Assembly: GCA_963772595.1 (NCBI GenBank)
Contig: CAVYXZ010000012.1
Span: 202,191-266,190, forward strand
Direction: 5' to 3'
DNA from: CAVYXZ01 sp963772595
GTDB taxonomy: Bacteria > Chloroflexota > Anaerolineae > Aggregatilineales > Phototrophicaceae
Length of the DNA stretch: 64,000 bases
The notes beneath the pieces are model-generated. The model worked only from the letters and a program-made list of their open reading frames with translations. It made no database searches and was not told where the DNA came from. The position numbers and the translations under genes are program-made. How positions within the stretch are numbered: the stretch's first letter is position 1; each line of letters opens with the position of its first letter. Below are positions 1 through 9,497 of this stretch, piece by piece.

Positions 1-1975
1 CCGACATCGCTACCGCGCAGGAGATCGTCGGCCTGCCGGGCTATGTCAGCCACATTGACCTGATCCTGCCGGACGATTACGACACGATCTCAGATTGAGG
101 CGCTGCTGCCGCCGGGGGTCGTGCTGCAAAGCACGAGCGAGGCCAACGGCACGCTGGCGCAGATGACCGCCGCCTTCGAACTGAACTTGCAGGCACTGAG
201 CCTGCTGGCGCTGACGGTGGGCGTCTTCCTGATCTACAACACGGTCACATTCAGCGTTGTCCAGCGCCGTCCGGTCATCGGCACCATGCGCGCGCTGGGC
301 GCGACCCGCCGCCAGATCTTCGGCCTGATCCTCAGCGAGGCCTTTCTGCTGGGCCTGACCGGGACCGTTTTCGGCCTGGGTCTGGGCCTCATTTTCGGGC
401 GTGCGGCGGTCAATGTGGTGGCGCGGACCATCAGCGACCTCTACTTCACGGTCAACGTGCAGAGCGTCAGCGTGTCGCCGGCGACTCTGCTGAAAGGCGC
501 GCTAATCGGCCTGTTTGCCAGCCTGGGCGCGGCATTGCCCCCTTCGTTCGATGCCACGCGCACGCCTCCCGCCGGGACTCTGCGGCGCTCGGATGTCGAG
601 CAGCGGACGCTCAAGCTGCTGCCCTGGGTGAGCCTGGCTGCGCTGGCGCTGAATGGGGTCGGCTTCCTGCTGCTGCAAATTCCCGGCGACGCCATTGATC
701 TTCGGCTTTCTGGCGCTGTTCGCCTTCGTGTTGGGCGGGGCGCTGTTCACGCCGCTGGTGCTGCTGCTGCTGATGCGCCTGCTGACTCCGGTCTCGACCG
801 CCGCCTTCGGTATCTTAGGCCGCATGGCCCCGCGCGCCGTGATCCGTTCGCTGAGCCGCACCGCCATCGCCGTCGCCGCCCTGACCGTCGCCGTGAGCGT
901 GATCGTCGGCGTCAGCGTGATGATCGGCAGCTTTCGCGGCACCGTCGCCAACTGGCTGGATACGACCCTGGGGGCCGATATTTACGTCTCGCCGCCGCTG
1001 ATTACCGCCACGCGCTCCACCGTCGATGTCGACCCGGCCATCCTGGACCAGTCTGGCGCAGGTCGAGGGCGTGCAGCGCATCGTCTGGGCGCGGCAGGTG
1101 AACGTCCTCGCGCCGGATTACCCGGACATGCCGCCGGTCAACCTCAACGTCGGGCAGCGGAGAGATCGCCGCCGGTCCGCGCCGCTTCGCCTGGCTGACG
1201 GACCCGGATTACTGGCCGCTGCTGGAAGCCGGGCAGGTGATGGTCAGCGAACCGTTCGCCTTCCGCCGGGGCATCACGCCGGAGCACAACACGATCCGCC
1301 TCGTGACCGACCGGGGCGTCGAGACCTTCACCATCGCCGGCGTCTATTACGATTACTCGACCGATCAGGGCTCGGTCTTCATGGCGATGGATGTCTACCG
1401 CCACTATTATGACGACCCCTTTATCTCCTCGGCGGCGCTGTTCCTGGCCGATGGCGTTTCGGTGGAGTCGGTGATCGAGCAGTTGGAGACCGGCGTGCTG
1501 GCCGGGACGGATCTGCGCGCGCAGGCCAACCGCGAGCTGCGCGCCGGGGCCTTCGAGGTCTTCGAACGGGCCTTTTCGATCACCGGGGCGCTGCAACTGC
1601 TGGCGACGGTGGTGGCCTTTATCGGCATCCTCAGCGCGCTGATGGCCCTGCAACTGGAGCACACCCGCGAGTACGGCGTGATGCGCGCCACCGGCATGAC
1701 GCCGCGCCAACTGTGGCAGTACACGCTCATCCAGACCGGGCTGATGGGCCTGACGGCGGGCCTGCTGGCGCTGCCGGTCGGGCTGCTGCTGGCGCTGGTG
1801 CTGACCTACGTGATTAACCTGCGCTCCTTCGGCTGGACCCTGGCGCTGGATTTGCAGCCGGGGCCGTTTGTGCAGGCTTTCGCGGTGGCGGTCTTCGCGG
1901 CGCTGGTGGCCGGGCTGTATCCCGCCTGGCGGCTGACGCAAGCTGGTCACGGCGCGGGCGCTCAGGAGTGAGTAA
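1..1975 (+). CDS. FtsX/MacB-type ABC transporter permease, 5' partial, frame broken
   Basis: Integral membrane permease of the MacB/FtsX kind. These pair with an ABC ATPase to move lipids, lipoproteins or peptides, or to signal across the membrane. The 5' end lies outside the window. Two FtsX-like blocks are visible: one around 180-540 with an 'RPVIGTMRALGATRRQIFG' segment, and a C-terminal one around 1590-1940 with 'EYGVMRATGMTPRQLWQYT', each with hydrophobic helices on both sides. An extracytoplasmic stretch lies between them. The frame changes near 90, 690, 1050, 1160 and 1940, each time as if one base were added. With those undone the protein ends in 'TARALRSE' and stops at 1975 rather than 1971. 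No ATPase is adjacent in the window. Confidence 0.8.
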
Positions 1976-1984
1976 GGCGAGTTT

Positions 1985-2330
1985 GCCGGGCAATGAATTA
2001 CCCGGCAAGGGCCCAAACCCCTCCGGGGTTATGCGGTGCCGGCCTGCGGAGACTGCTGGATGTTCAGGTACCCAATTTGCATTCTCAGAACCTGAAAGTG
2101 AAGCGAAATCCGTAGTCCCGAAGGGACTTGGGACCTTGCCGTCGGTATTTAACCGGCGGCCTGAGGATGCCGGGCAATAAATTACTCGGCAAAGGTCCAA
2201 ACCCCTGCGGGGTTATGCGGTGCCGGCGTAATGGACTATGCGTCAGATGCTTCATTACCGACAGTGTAATCCAAAGCTTGAGTGCTTCCATAAGCCCTGA
2301 AAGGTCTTGAGGACTTGCCGTCGCGGCCCA
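1985..2330 (+). repeat. REP-like palindromic repeat cluster, left of the transposase
   Basis: Three copies or part-copies of a modular repeat sit at about 1985-2043, 2111-2227 and 2275-2330. Modules seen: a small hairpin AGTCC..GGACT followed by GGGACTTGCCGTCG; a hairpin GCCGTCGG...CCGGCGGC; a hairpin GCCGGGCA..TACCCGGC; and AACCCCTGCGGGGTT. The same modules return at 2853-3092 and, inverted, at 63073-63247. Placement on both sides of an IS200-like transposase matches REP elements mobilised by a REP-associated tyrosine transposase. There is no convincing open reading frame through them. Confidence 0.8.
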
Positions 2331-2351
2331 AGAGCGCCACATTCCGGCAGA

Positions 2352-2760
2352 CTACTCCATCTGCTCCAGGTAAGCAATCAAATCGTTTTGTGCGTGATGT
2401 TCTTTCTGGCGCTGAATATACGTCGATGATGGTGTCAAGATTTCTCGCGCCGAAGGTGAGCACGCCATAGCCATCCTGCCAGCGAAACATGTCCGGCGCA
2501 TCGGGAAAGCGTTGATTGATTTCATATGCTGAGACACCCTTCACCCGTTTGACCCACTGCGCCACCGCGACTTTGGGTGGGATCGTGACAGCAACGTGGA
2601 CATGATCGGGCACCGTATTGATCGCCAGCACTTCGCCGCCCAGCGCAGCTGTTTTGTCGTGTGCGATGTCGAATAGAATCGATTCGTTAGTTGGAGTTAA
2701 GAACGGCGCGCGGCGTTTGGTCGTCCATATGACATGATAAAAGCAGCGCCAGAAGGGCAT
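2352..2760 (-). CDS. IS200-like / REP-associated tyrosine transposase (Y1_Tnp, RAYT)
   Basis: Small HUH single-strand transposase of about 136 residues, the normal size for TnpA/RAYT proteins. It begins 'MPFWRCFYHVIWTTKRR'. The HUH metal-binding motif is the HVH of 'NTVPDHVHVAVTIPP' and the candidate nucleophile is the Tyr of 'WQDGYGVLTFG'. One extra base near 2425 breaks the frame; removing it joins 'NLDTIID' to 'YIQRQKEHHAQNDLIAYLE' and the stop at 2352. There is no accessory TnpB. Palindromic repeats lie on both sides, the classic arrangement for a RAYT that acts on REP sequences rather than a self-mobile insertion sequence. A plain IS200-family transposase is the alternative. Confidence 0.85.
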
Positions 2761-2852
2761 GAGGATACCTTTCTTCTCCAGAGGCCGGGCATGAACGCTC
2801 CGGTTAGGACCGTCGTATGGTCAAGTATCCAGCGCGTATTCCAAAAGTCAAA

Positions 2853-3092
2853 TGGCTCCGGGATCATTAGTTCTGAAAGGACTTGGATGCTTGCCGTCGG
2901 CATCAAGCGAGGTGCCGGGCACTGAAGTACCCGGCAAGGGGGCCAAACCCCTGCGGGGTTGTACTGTGTCGGAGTGCCACACTCCTACTCAGATGCTCCA
3001 ATGTCGAGATTGTCATGCCAACGACTTGAGTGCTTCTGGGCCATAAGTCCTGAAGGGACTTGGGGACTTGCCGTCGAATTCATTCGGCGGCG
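2853..3092 (+). repeat. REP-like palindromic repeat cluster, right of the transposase
   Basis: Two copies, about 2853-2974 and 3023-3092, fill the 396-base gap between the transposase start and the potassium channel. The first carries GCCGGGCACTGAAGTACCCG and AACCCCTGCGGGGTT hairpins. The second has AGTCCTGAAGGGACT followed by the near-perfect palindrome at 3070-3091. That palindrome is identical over 22 bases to 63075-63096. The flanking words (CTTGAGTGCTT, TGGCTCCGGG) are shared with other copies, so the mobile unit is longer than the palindromes themselves. Confidence 0.8.
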
Positions 3093-3156
3093 TTGGCGTA
3101 GCGTGTGTGAGCAGCCCCGGTCGGAACTGCTACAATAAGGCAGGGAGTGCGTCGTC

Positions 3157-4245
3157 ATGCTTGGGACCCGGCTTACCATCCTCAACCGCAGTCTGCGCAA
3201 CATGCTGGCCGATCCGGTGCGCGGCCTGCAAATCTCGCTGCTGCTGCTGCTGGCGCTGGTCATGCACTGGGCAGCCTGGGCTACATTGCTGATCGAGCAC
3301 ATGAGCCGGTGGATGCGCTCTACATGACGGTGATTACCATCACGACGGTCGGCTTCGGCGAGGTCCGGCCCTCTGTCGAGCGTCGGGCGCATGTTTACCT
3401 CGGCGCTCGATCTTCTTGGGCGTCGCGGTGGTCACGACCGCCGTCACCAACATTGCCAGCATCATTTTAGGGCCGCGACTGTGGCTGATGTTACGGGAAC
3501 AGCGTATGAACGATTTGATCGCCACTCTGGACAAGCATTACATCGTCTGCGGCTATGGCCGCATGGGCCAGCAGATCGTCCGCGATCTGCAGAACCGCAA
3601 GCAGCCCTTCGTCGTCATCGAGCAATCGGAGCAGGTGCTGCGACGAGATGCTGGAAGACGATGTTCCCTGCCTCATCGGCAATGCCACGCTGGACGAGGT
3701 GCTGGAACAGGCGCGAGATCGAGCACGCCGAAGGGCTGGTCGCCGCGCTCAACAGCGACGCGGACAACGTCATGACGGTGCTTTCGGCGCGGGAGATCAA
3801 CCCGGATCTGTTCATCGTGGCGCGGGCAGCCGATGCGCAGTCCGAGAGCAAGCTGCGGCGGGCCGGGGCGAACCGGGTGGTCAGCCCCTACCACATCGGC
3901 GGGCACCGCATGGCCGTCGCGCTGCTGCGCCCGGCGGTGCATGATTTCATGAACCAGATTTTCCACGTGGGCGACGAAAGCGGCATGGACATCGGCCAGG
4001 TGCGCATCACGGCGCATTCCACGCTGGCGGGCAGGACCATCGCGCAGACTAACCTGCGCCAGACGCGCAACGTCAACATCCTGGCGATTCAAAAGGCCGA
4101 CGGTGAACTGAGCATCAACCCGAACACGCAGTACGTGATTCAGTCCGGCGACGTGCTGATCGTCATCGGCCCGTCGCAGGCGATCTACCAGACCGAGGCC
4201 GAACTCGACTCGGAGAGCGCGGAGGTCCCACCGGACCCTACGTAA
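3157..4245 (+). CDS. Voltage-independent potassium channel with TrkA-N and TrkA-C domains
   Basis: Predicted K+ channel: a short N-terminal segment, a membrane helix (about 3225-3270), a pore loop with the selectivity filter in 'VITITTVGFGEV', a second helix ('VAVVTTAVTNIASIIL'), then a cytoplasmic RCK/TrkA-N NAD-binding domain ('HYIVCGYGRMGQQIV') and a C-terminal TrkA-C domain. About 360 residues, usual for two-helix RCK channels. ATG 3157 follows a possible -10 (TACAAT, 3131). The frame changes near 3375, 3408, 3645 and 3714, each as a one-base insertion; the segment around 3270-3320 may hold further indels. The family sequence is continuous once corrected, so the gene is probably intact in the organism. 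Confidence 0.85.
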
Positions 4246-4365
4246 TCAAGCGATGATTTCGTTCATGTGGTGGATGCGTTCGGCCATGATCTGCATCACG
4301 TTCAGCGCAAAGGTCGGCGTCTCATTGACCAGGAACAGAAAGTGGTGGTGGCGCTGCGGATATGG
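4246..4365 (-). pseudogene. C-terminal remnant of a cyclic-nucleotide-binding (Crp-type) protein
   Basis: About 37 residues are readable before the stop at 4246, including 'FLFLVNETPTFALNVMQIMA' and 'ERIHHMNEIIA'. This resembles the end of a cNMP-binding effector domain ('...ETPTFALNVMRVMAERLRRMN...' in relatives, from memory). Reading upstream meets a stop at about 4366 and a switch to AT-richer DNA. The remainder of the gene is absent, so this is a truncated fragment. It converges with the channel gene with no spacer. It marks the left edge of the lower-GC island. Confidence 0.55.
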
Positions 4366-4437
4366 TCCGTTTCAATGAGGAGCCGTGTTCGCCAGGGAGC
4401 CGTATCCAGACAAGCAGATTTGTGAATATAAGAATGG

Positions 4438-5495
4438 TTAAATGGGTGGTTTTGTTTGCGTCTGAACGCTGTGCGTCAGGGATAAAGTATCGTAGATTGT
4501 TTGAGATCGAAAAGCGGCTGAGATTTCTACTGAAGATCGGCCATGATTTCCGCTGTACGACGTGTGGTGATTCGCTTGACATCACCTAACACTAATACAC
4601 AGGAGGAACAGGGCTTCAGCACTCGCTGCATTTTGCAGACAAATCGCCATCTGGTCTAGATAGACTTTGCTAGCCGTTAATTCAGCATCCAGCGTTTTCC
4701 AGTCTTCGCAGCCCAAAAACCACAATCTAAGACGGTTATCACGAGCGTAATCTAAGGCTCCAAAATACGGGGGCTAGATAATCTCACCATCTAGGACTTC
4801 ATCTTCGATTGGAGAAGTCATTGCGATTGCTTGAAAGAGTTCGATACTCGCGTTCCTCCCAGTTATCCGTCAGGCGGGTGACGACGATAGGTCAGCTTGA
4901 TTTTGGCGAGCAGCTTGAACGCACATCGCGATACTGATACATGTCGGGAAATGGATCTGGCGGATACTTATTCGTCCGTAAATAAGGGACGCAAATGGCT
5001 TGACGGATAAGACAGGAAACCAGGGCGAACATGATGCAAAATGCCCAGCAGACAGGCTGTCAAGAAATAATCGTCATGCTCGCGCATTAGCTTAAACGCG
5101 GCGATATGGTCTTTTCGGAGAGAGTACGCGATGGAAGAAATCACGAACCCATTGAGGGATGTGCTCTAGATCGACTTCTGGGGCTTCTTTTTCAACCAGG
5201 TCAAAGGAGTCTCTAAAGCTCTATCTAGCGCCGCTCGTTCCGTATGCGGAGCTTCCAGCTTGCCACGAGTGAGTGTGTATGCATAAGGGCTGAGGTCGTT
5301 TGCCCAGCCCACACGATCACTGAGGACTGCTTCTAAGGGAACAACGCCGGAACCTCAGAAGGGGTCTAGAACAACGTCACCCGGTTTCGAGTAAAGCTGG
5401 ACCAGCACTTTAACCATGCCAGACTTCAGTTTCCCCACATAAGGTCCAGTTGGTGTGACTTGCTTTCTTTGCCATTGAACGAACCATGCCATCAT
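4438..5495 (-). pseudogene. Decayed DNA methyltransferase (N6-adenine/N4-cytosine type)
   Basis: No long frame is open, but pieces assemble into a methyltransferase of roughly 350 residues. SAM-binding motif I reads 'SKPGDVVLDPF*GSGVVPLE' (about 5350-5410), with an in-frame TGA where Cys, Ala or Ser is expected. Catalytic motif IV reads 'PPYFGALDYARDNRLRLWF' (about 4730-4780), directly preceded by an in-frame TAG. Between them are 'NKYPPDPFPDMYQYRDVRS' and 'KLLAKIKLTYRR'; the tail is 'LGDVKRITTRRTAEIMADL', ending at 4438. Several frame changes occur. The order motif I then IV suggests an alpha- or gamma-like layout. It lies next to the putative endonuclease gene in the same direction. Inactive as read. 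Confidence 0.7.
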
Positions 5496-5593
5496 TGAGC
5501 GTCGAGCTTGAGATAGAATTCGAACAGGGGTAAGTGCTACAGTGAGTTATACCTCAATGGCCGTGCTTATGAAGTCCAGGGCCTGGATCGGCT

Positions 5594-6149
5594 TTAATCG
5601 ACTGTCGTGCCCTGATGTGTAACACTCACTTCGCGCACGAGCTTACCATTATCCAGTTGGATAATCTGTATCTCGACATACAAGATATGGCGATCATAGT
5701 CTTCTGGTATGACACTGAACAAATTCAGGACCAGACCAGGGAGTCGCAGCGTATCAAGTGTATGAACGGTAGGCGATGGATTGTCGATTGTGGGAATTTG
5801 TTGAGGAAACAAGAAAATGTCTGGGGCGGCCAACATCCCGATTTGATTGTTACGACCTGGATACTTGGGACAAGGTCGGGTGCTGGTTCCGCAAAGGATG
5901 TCCTTGAAGAGCAACATATCGACATGTTTTCGCCGACGAACAAGCTCGTTGCTGATGCGATTGAGAATTGAATGTGCACCTTGAACGGGTTGATTAACAA
6001 TCGCAACGTCTAGATGTGACCAGATAGCGAACTCTTTGGCCGAGGGGACGCTAGGAAATGTTGATGCTGCAGCCTTGACCGCCTTTGACCTGATCGGTGA
6101 AGTAGTCGGGTGCTGTAATGGCAACTGTGAAGTCGTAACGGCTGTTCAC
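5594..6149 (-). CDS. Putative type II restriction endonuclease partner, frame broken
   Basis: The 3' part is one open frame of about 176 residues ending 'VREVSVTHQGTTVD' at 5594. The 5' part, 'RYDFTVAITAPDYFTDQVKG', continues in another frame from a GTG near 6149, joining near 6065. Distinct pieces are 'EFAIWSHLDVAIVNQPVQGA' and 'HVDMLLFKDILCGTSTRPCP'. I do not recognise the family with certainty; the FKDxLCGTxxRPCPK stretch and the position 100 bases upstream of a methyltransferase in the same direction suggest a restriction enzyme. Upstream, 6150-6435 is still low-GC and may hold its N-terminus. Composition matches the methyltransferase, not the host genes. Confidence 0.4.
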
Positions 6150-8119
6150 GAGATGTAGACATAATCGGCAATATCACCCCGCTGTAGTGAAATTCTCAAG
6201 GACGTAGCGCAGCAGGGCTTCGCCAACTGCTGTGGTCGACTCAAGAAGGGTCCGCGAATGCTTTCAATCGCCAACCGAGAATACCAGACCGCTTGTATAG
6301 TCTGTGGGTCTATGCGTGCTGGCGCAGTATGGGTCCTGGTGCAGGCGTCGATGTGGCCGAGTAAGTTGATCGTCTGCGAACCTGCCACCGACACGCTGCT
6401 GTGTGTACAAGGTAGAGCATGACGCGTAATTATACTAATCTCAGCGTGGATGCTGTGTTCGCCCAGGGCGGTGCGCAGGGCTTCCCACTGGTCGGCGCGC
6501 ACGATGACGGCCATCGACCCCAACTGCGCGCCCAGGTAACGACGCAGGGCAGGCGTCTCCAGGATGAAGTTGAGCGTTTCCGGCGACTGCGTGCGCAGGA
6601 CGAGCAGCTGCTCCAGGCTGACGGTCGCCGTCGGGCCGCCCTTCCAGGTATCCAGCAGTTGGGCGACCTTCCGCGGCAGCGGCGCGTCGTCCAGCATCCG
6701 GCTCAGGAAGGCGCTGATGTGCCCGGTGTTGATGCCCTGCTTCTCCGCCTGCGCGATGCCGGGACCATCGAGCATGTAGGTGTAGGGATCGTCCGGCGCG
6801 CCCCAGGTGGTGAAGCGCGCCACCTGAAAACGGTCGATGCGCGGCACCCGGCGCGAGACCAGCAAGCGGCCATCCTCCTCCACGATCACCTTTTCTTCAG
6901 TCTCCGGCGGAGTGGGCCAGGGAATCATGTCCAGGAAGGCGCGGCCATAGGCGGTCAGGCGAGCGGCATCGTCAGCCAGATCGGTCAGGCCCAGCCAGTG
7001 CATCGGCCCGGTGAGGTAGAATTCGAGCAGCGCACCCTCGACCGCATCCCAGCTTTCAAAGCCTTTGAGATATTCCCCCGCCTCGCCGCGAATGTACCAG
7101 CTATCGTAATCGCCGCCGGGCCGCATGGAAATCGGCGTCGGTGACCTTGATGACCTCGATGAACTCATCCACCGACCACCACTCATGGTTGGGCAGCGAT
7201 CTCCAGCAGGAAATTGACCATGCGCCCCGCGCGATCAGCGGGTCATAATTCGGCAGGCTCTCCGGCTTCAGGCCGGGCACATGCCACAGATCGCGGAAGC
7301 CGGTGCTGCTGCGCCAGGCATCGACCAGCGCTTTGACCTGCGCCGAGCGCGGCTGCGAGAGCCAGCGGCGGGCTTCGGCGCGGTGGGTGGTGGCCCGGTC
7401 GTCCTCGACCAGGATGATCAGATTGGCTGCCAGGCCCACCCCCAGCAGAAAGGCCAGCCGGGTTGGACTGGGGTTGAGCATGTAGCGCAGCAAAGTCTCG
7501 CGCTCCGCTTCGGCGAGGATCTCCTCTTCGAGCTGTGCCCCGAACAACTGCAAGTAGGCCAGCAGCGTCGTCATGTCATCGACAACTGGAGGTATCGGCC
7601 TGCTGGACATTGTCCACGTCTTCCAGCGCGCCCATCTCGACTGCGGCTTCAGCGGTCTCGGCTTCGAGATGTTCGTAGGCCGTTTTGTGCGAGGGCAGCA
7701 CCGGGATAAGATCATCGGGCACGTAGATAATGGGGCGCGCACCGCTCTCCGACCTGCTCGAAAGCCTGGGCGATCAGGCCCCGGTAGAACAGGGCTTCGG
7801 CGCTGCTCTGCGGCTTGCTCTGCGGCTGTTCGCGCTCGATCTGAGCCGTGCCCATCTGCCGGATCTCGCCGAAGAGACGGCTGTACATGGTGGCGGGCAT
7901 CTTGCCGCCGGACCCCAGCAGCGCCTGGAGCGCGCCGCGCTGGTCGTCGTTGAGGCCCTCCCAGATTTTTTCGGCCCGCGCCGGGTCCAGCATGGCCGCC
8001 GCCAGAGTCTCGACCGCTTCCACGGAGGGCAGCTTGTCGATGGAGACCTGCCAGACCTGGGCCAGCACCGGCAGCAGGCTGCGGTCGCTGTCGCTTAAGG
8101 TGCGTAAGACGTTTTTCAT
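6146..8119 (-). CDS. Helicase-associated domain protein (XPB/Ssl2-like C-terminal type), frame broken, foreign tail
   Basis: Starts 'MKNVLRTLSDSDRSLLPVLA' at 8119. Later segments include 'RPIIYVPDDLIPVLPSHKTA', 'FRDLWHVPGLKPESLPNYDP', 'GDYDSWYIRGEAGEYLKGFE' and 'GPMHWLGLTDLADDAARLTA', a pattern I associate with helicase-associated domain proteins of Chloroflexota and actinobacteria. No helicase motifs are present. The role is unproven and probably DNA-related. One-base insertions are needed near 7735, 7595, about 7225-7200 and 7130. The family sequence ends near 6435 ('ALGEHSIHAEIS'). After that the open frame runs 95 more codons through lower-GC DNA that looks like part of the neighbouring island, so the true C-terminus was probably lost or replaced. 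Confidence 0.65.
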
Positions 8120-8197
8120 ATCGGTCTTCAGTCTACCGTCGTTTTTGTCAGTTTAACCTGAGTTCTATCTTGCTGCTAGCGGCAGTGATCTCAACAT

Positions 8198-8229
8198 AAA
8201 AAAGTGTCAAGCTATGTAAAGCCTGACAC
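8198..8229 (-). terminator. Rho-independent terminator after the SUMF1-domain gene
   Basis: On the minus strand GTGTCAGGCT and AGCTTGACAC form a hairpin followed by six T residues (8203 down to 8198). It lies about 65 bases past the stop at 8295, placed to end that transcript before the helicase-associated gene. Confidence 0.75.
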
Positions 8230-8294
8230 CCGGTGATTTGTCTTCAATATCTAATTATCCATTGACCAGATATGGTTAGGCCTAAATTGCAGTC

Positions 8295-9287
8295 CTACTC
8301 GAACGAGAGGGCACAACGAAATCCGGTGCCGTTATCCTGACTATTGGGATCGCTCGAATGGCGGTTAGCGGCATGCAGCCCAATAAACGTATCAGTGAAC
8401 GAGCCACCGCGCCGCACACGATCCTGATGATCGTCTTCTATACTCTCCCGCCCGTCCTCAGCATCATACGGATAGGTCTGATATAAGCTGCTCACCCAAT
8501 CCCCAACATTGCCGCTCATATCCAATGCCCCGACCCACGAGACGCCTTCGGGATAGCTACCGACAGGGGCGATATTTCCATACCCGTCGTCGTATTGTTC
8601 ATTGACCAAACCCCAACCATCTGCCCAATCTTGTTGACCACAATTGCCATCACAGTGATTGCCTTTGCTCCCATCGATTTCATTGCCCCAGGGAAACAGC
8701 ACATCATCCGGACCACGAGCTGCATACTCCCATTCGGCTTCGGTGGGCAAGCGTCCGCCACGCCATTCACAATAGGCTTGTGCTTGAAACCATGTGACAC
8801 GGTTAATCGGCAGGCTATCATCTTCTGAAAAATCCGAAGCCAGCGTTTCGTCACATCCCCGGCCATTGATACAGTCTGGTGAAAAATCTGAAACTGGCGT
8901 TCTTTCACATGCGCCACTATCGACGCAATTCTGATACATGGCACGAGTGACTTGAGTACGATCAATCCAGAAAGGCAAAATAGAATGCTCACTCAACGGA
9001 CCCTCATCTGCCATTCCCCTGCGCGGACAGGTAAAGCCCGATTGGACACAGACGTCTAACATAAGACTAATTTCTTCTTCGGTGCTGCCCATCATAAATG
9101 TTCCGGCAGGTACGAGTAGCATCTCCACCCCATCAAATTCACGGATGACAGGTTCCCATTCATCGTTGCTTGCCACCCCTTGTTCAGCAAGTGCAAAAGC
9201 GGCGGCATCATCGTCTTGAGCATTCGCAGATAGCGTCAGCGTAGCGAACACCGTAATTAAAACCAGGACAAATATTTTCTTGTTCAA
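8295..9287 (-). CDS. Secreted SUMF1/FGE-sulfatase-domain protein
   Basis: 330 residues, intact. N-terminal signal peptide ('MNKKIFVLVLITVFATLTLS', cleavage probably after ANA-Q). Residues from about 50 on are a formylglycine-generating-enzyme-type fold: 'MLLVPAGTFMMGS', 'WIDRTQVTRAMYQNCVDSG', 'GGRLPTEAEWEYAARGPDD', 'DMSGNVGDWVSSLY', and the C-terminal 'RRGGSF...GTGFRCAL'. The cysteine pair used by true FGE is not present; only the Cys of GFRC remains, so sulfatase activation is unlikely. Several CxxC-like pairs suggest disulfides. It is a monocistron with its own terminator. The C-type-lectin-like fold could bind ligands outside the cell. Confidence 0.85.
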   Translation of the reverse strand: MNKKIFVLVLITVFATLTLSANAQDDDAAAFALAEQGVASNDEWEPVIREFDGVEMLLVPAGTFMMGSTEEEISLMLDVCVQSGFTCPRRGMADEGPLSEHSILPFWIDRTQVTRAMYQNCVDSGACERTPVSDFSPDCINGRGCDETLASDFSEDDSLPINRVTWFQAQAYCEWRGGRLPTEAEWEYAARGPDDVLFPWGNEIDGSKGNHCDGNCGQQDWADGWGLVNEQYDDGYGNIAPVGSYPEGVSWVGALDMSGNVGDWVSSLYQTYPYDAEDGRESIEDDHQDRVRRGGSFTDTFIGLHAANRHSSDPNSQDNGTGFRCALSFE

Positions 9288-9429
9288 AATAATATTCCTC
9301 TATATAGGCGAATTTAAAGAGCTTAACGCATAATTGGCAATTTGAAAAAAACCGCTATGAAATGCCAGCGAAAGCCTTATTGTGGAAAATATCCTGCATT
9401 AAGATGGTCATTTAGCCTGCCGAAATAAT

Positions 9430-9458
9430 TTGACATAGAACAAGTGTCCCTATATAAT
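9430..9458 (+). promoter_or_regulatory. Sigma-70-type promoter of lexA
   Basis: TTGACA at 9430-9435, 17-base spacer, TATAAT at 9453-9458: full consensus hexamers at the optimal distance. Transcription would start near 9465, about 33 bases before the lexA ATG. Confidence 0.9.
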
Positions 9459-9462
9459 ATAG

Positions 9463-9480
9463 AACAATCATTCGATTGTT
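9463..9480 (+). promoter_or_regulatory. Candidate LexA operator (SOS box)
   Basis: AACAATC-ATTC-GATTGTT is a perfect 7-bp inverted repeat with a 4-base centre. It sits over the expected transcription start of lexA, where an autorepressor would bind. The sequence differs from the E. coli CTGT-N8-ACAG box and only partly resembles GAAC-N4-GTTC, so assignment rests on position and symmetry. Confidence 0.65.
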
Positions 9481-9497
9481 AAGATTGGGTCTGAATC

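Noticed and set aside
1985..3092. CRISPR-like array
   Set aside because: Repeats are irregularly spaced, modular and palindromic, with no constant spacer length and no cas genes; REP-like elements explain them better.
5380..5400. TGA recoded as Cys, Trp or selenocysteine in the methyltransferase
   Set aside because: Other genes use TGA as a normal stop, no SECIS-like element is evident, and the gene is otherwise decayed.
8295..9287. SUMF1/C-type-lectin-like gene as target of a diversity-generating retroelement
   Set aside because: The fold is typical of such targets, but there is no reverse transcriptase, no template repeat and no A-biased variable repeat anywhere in the window.
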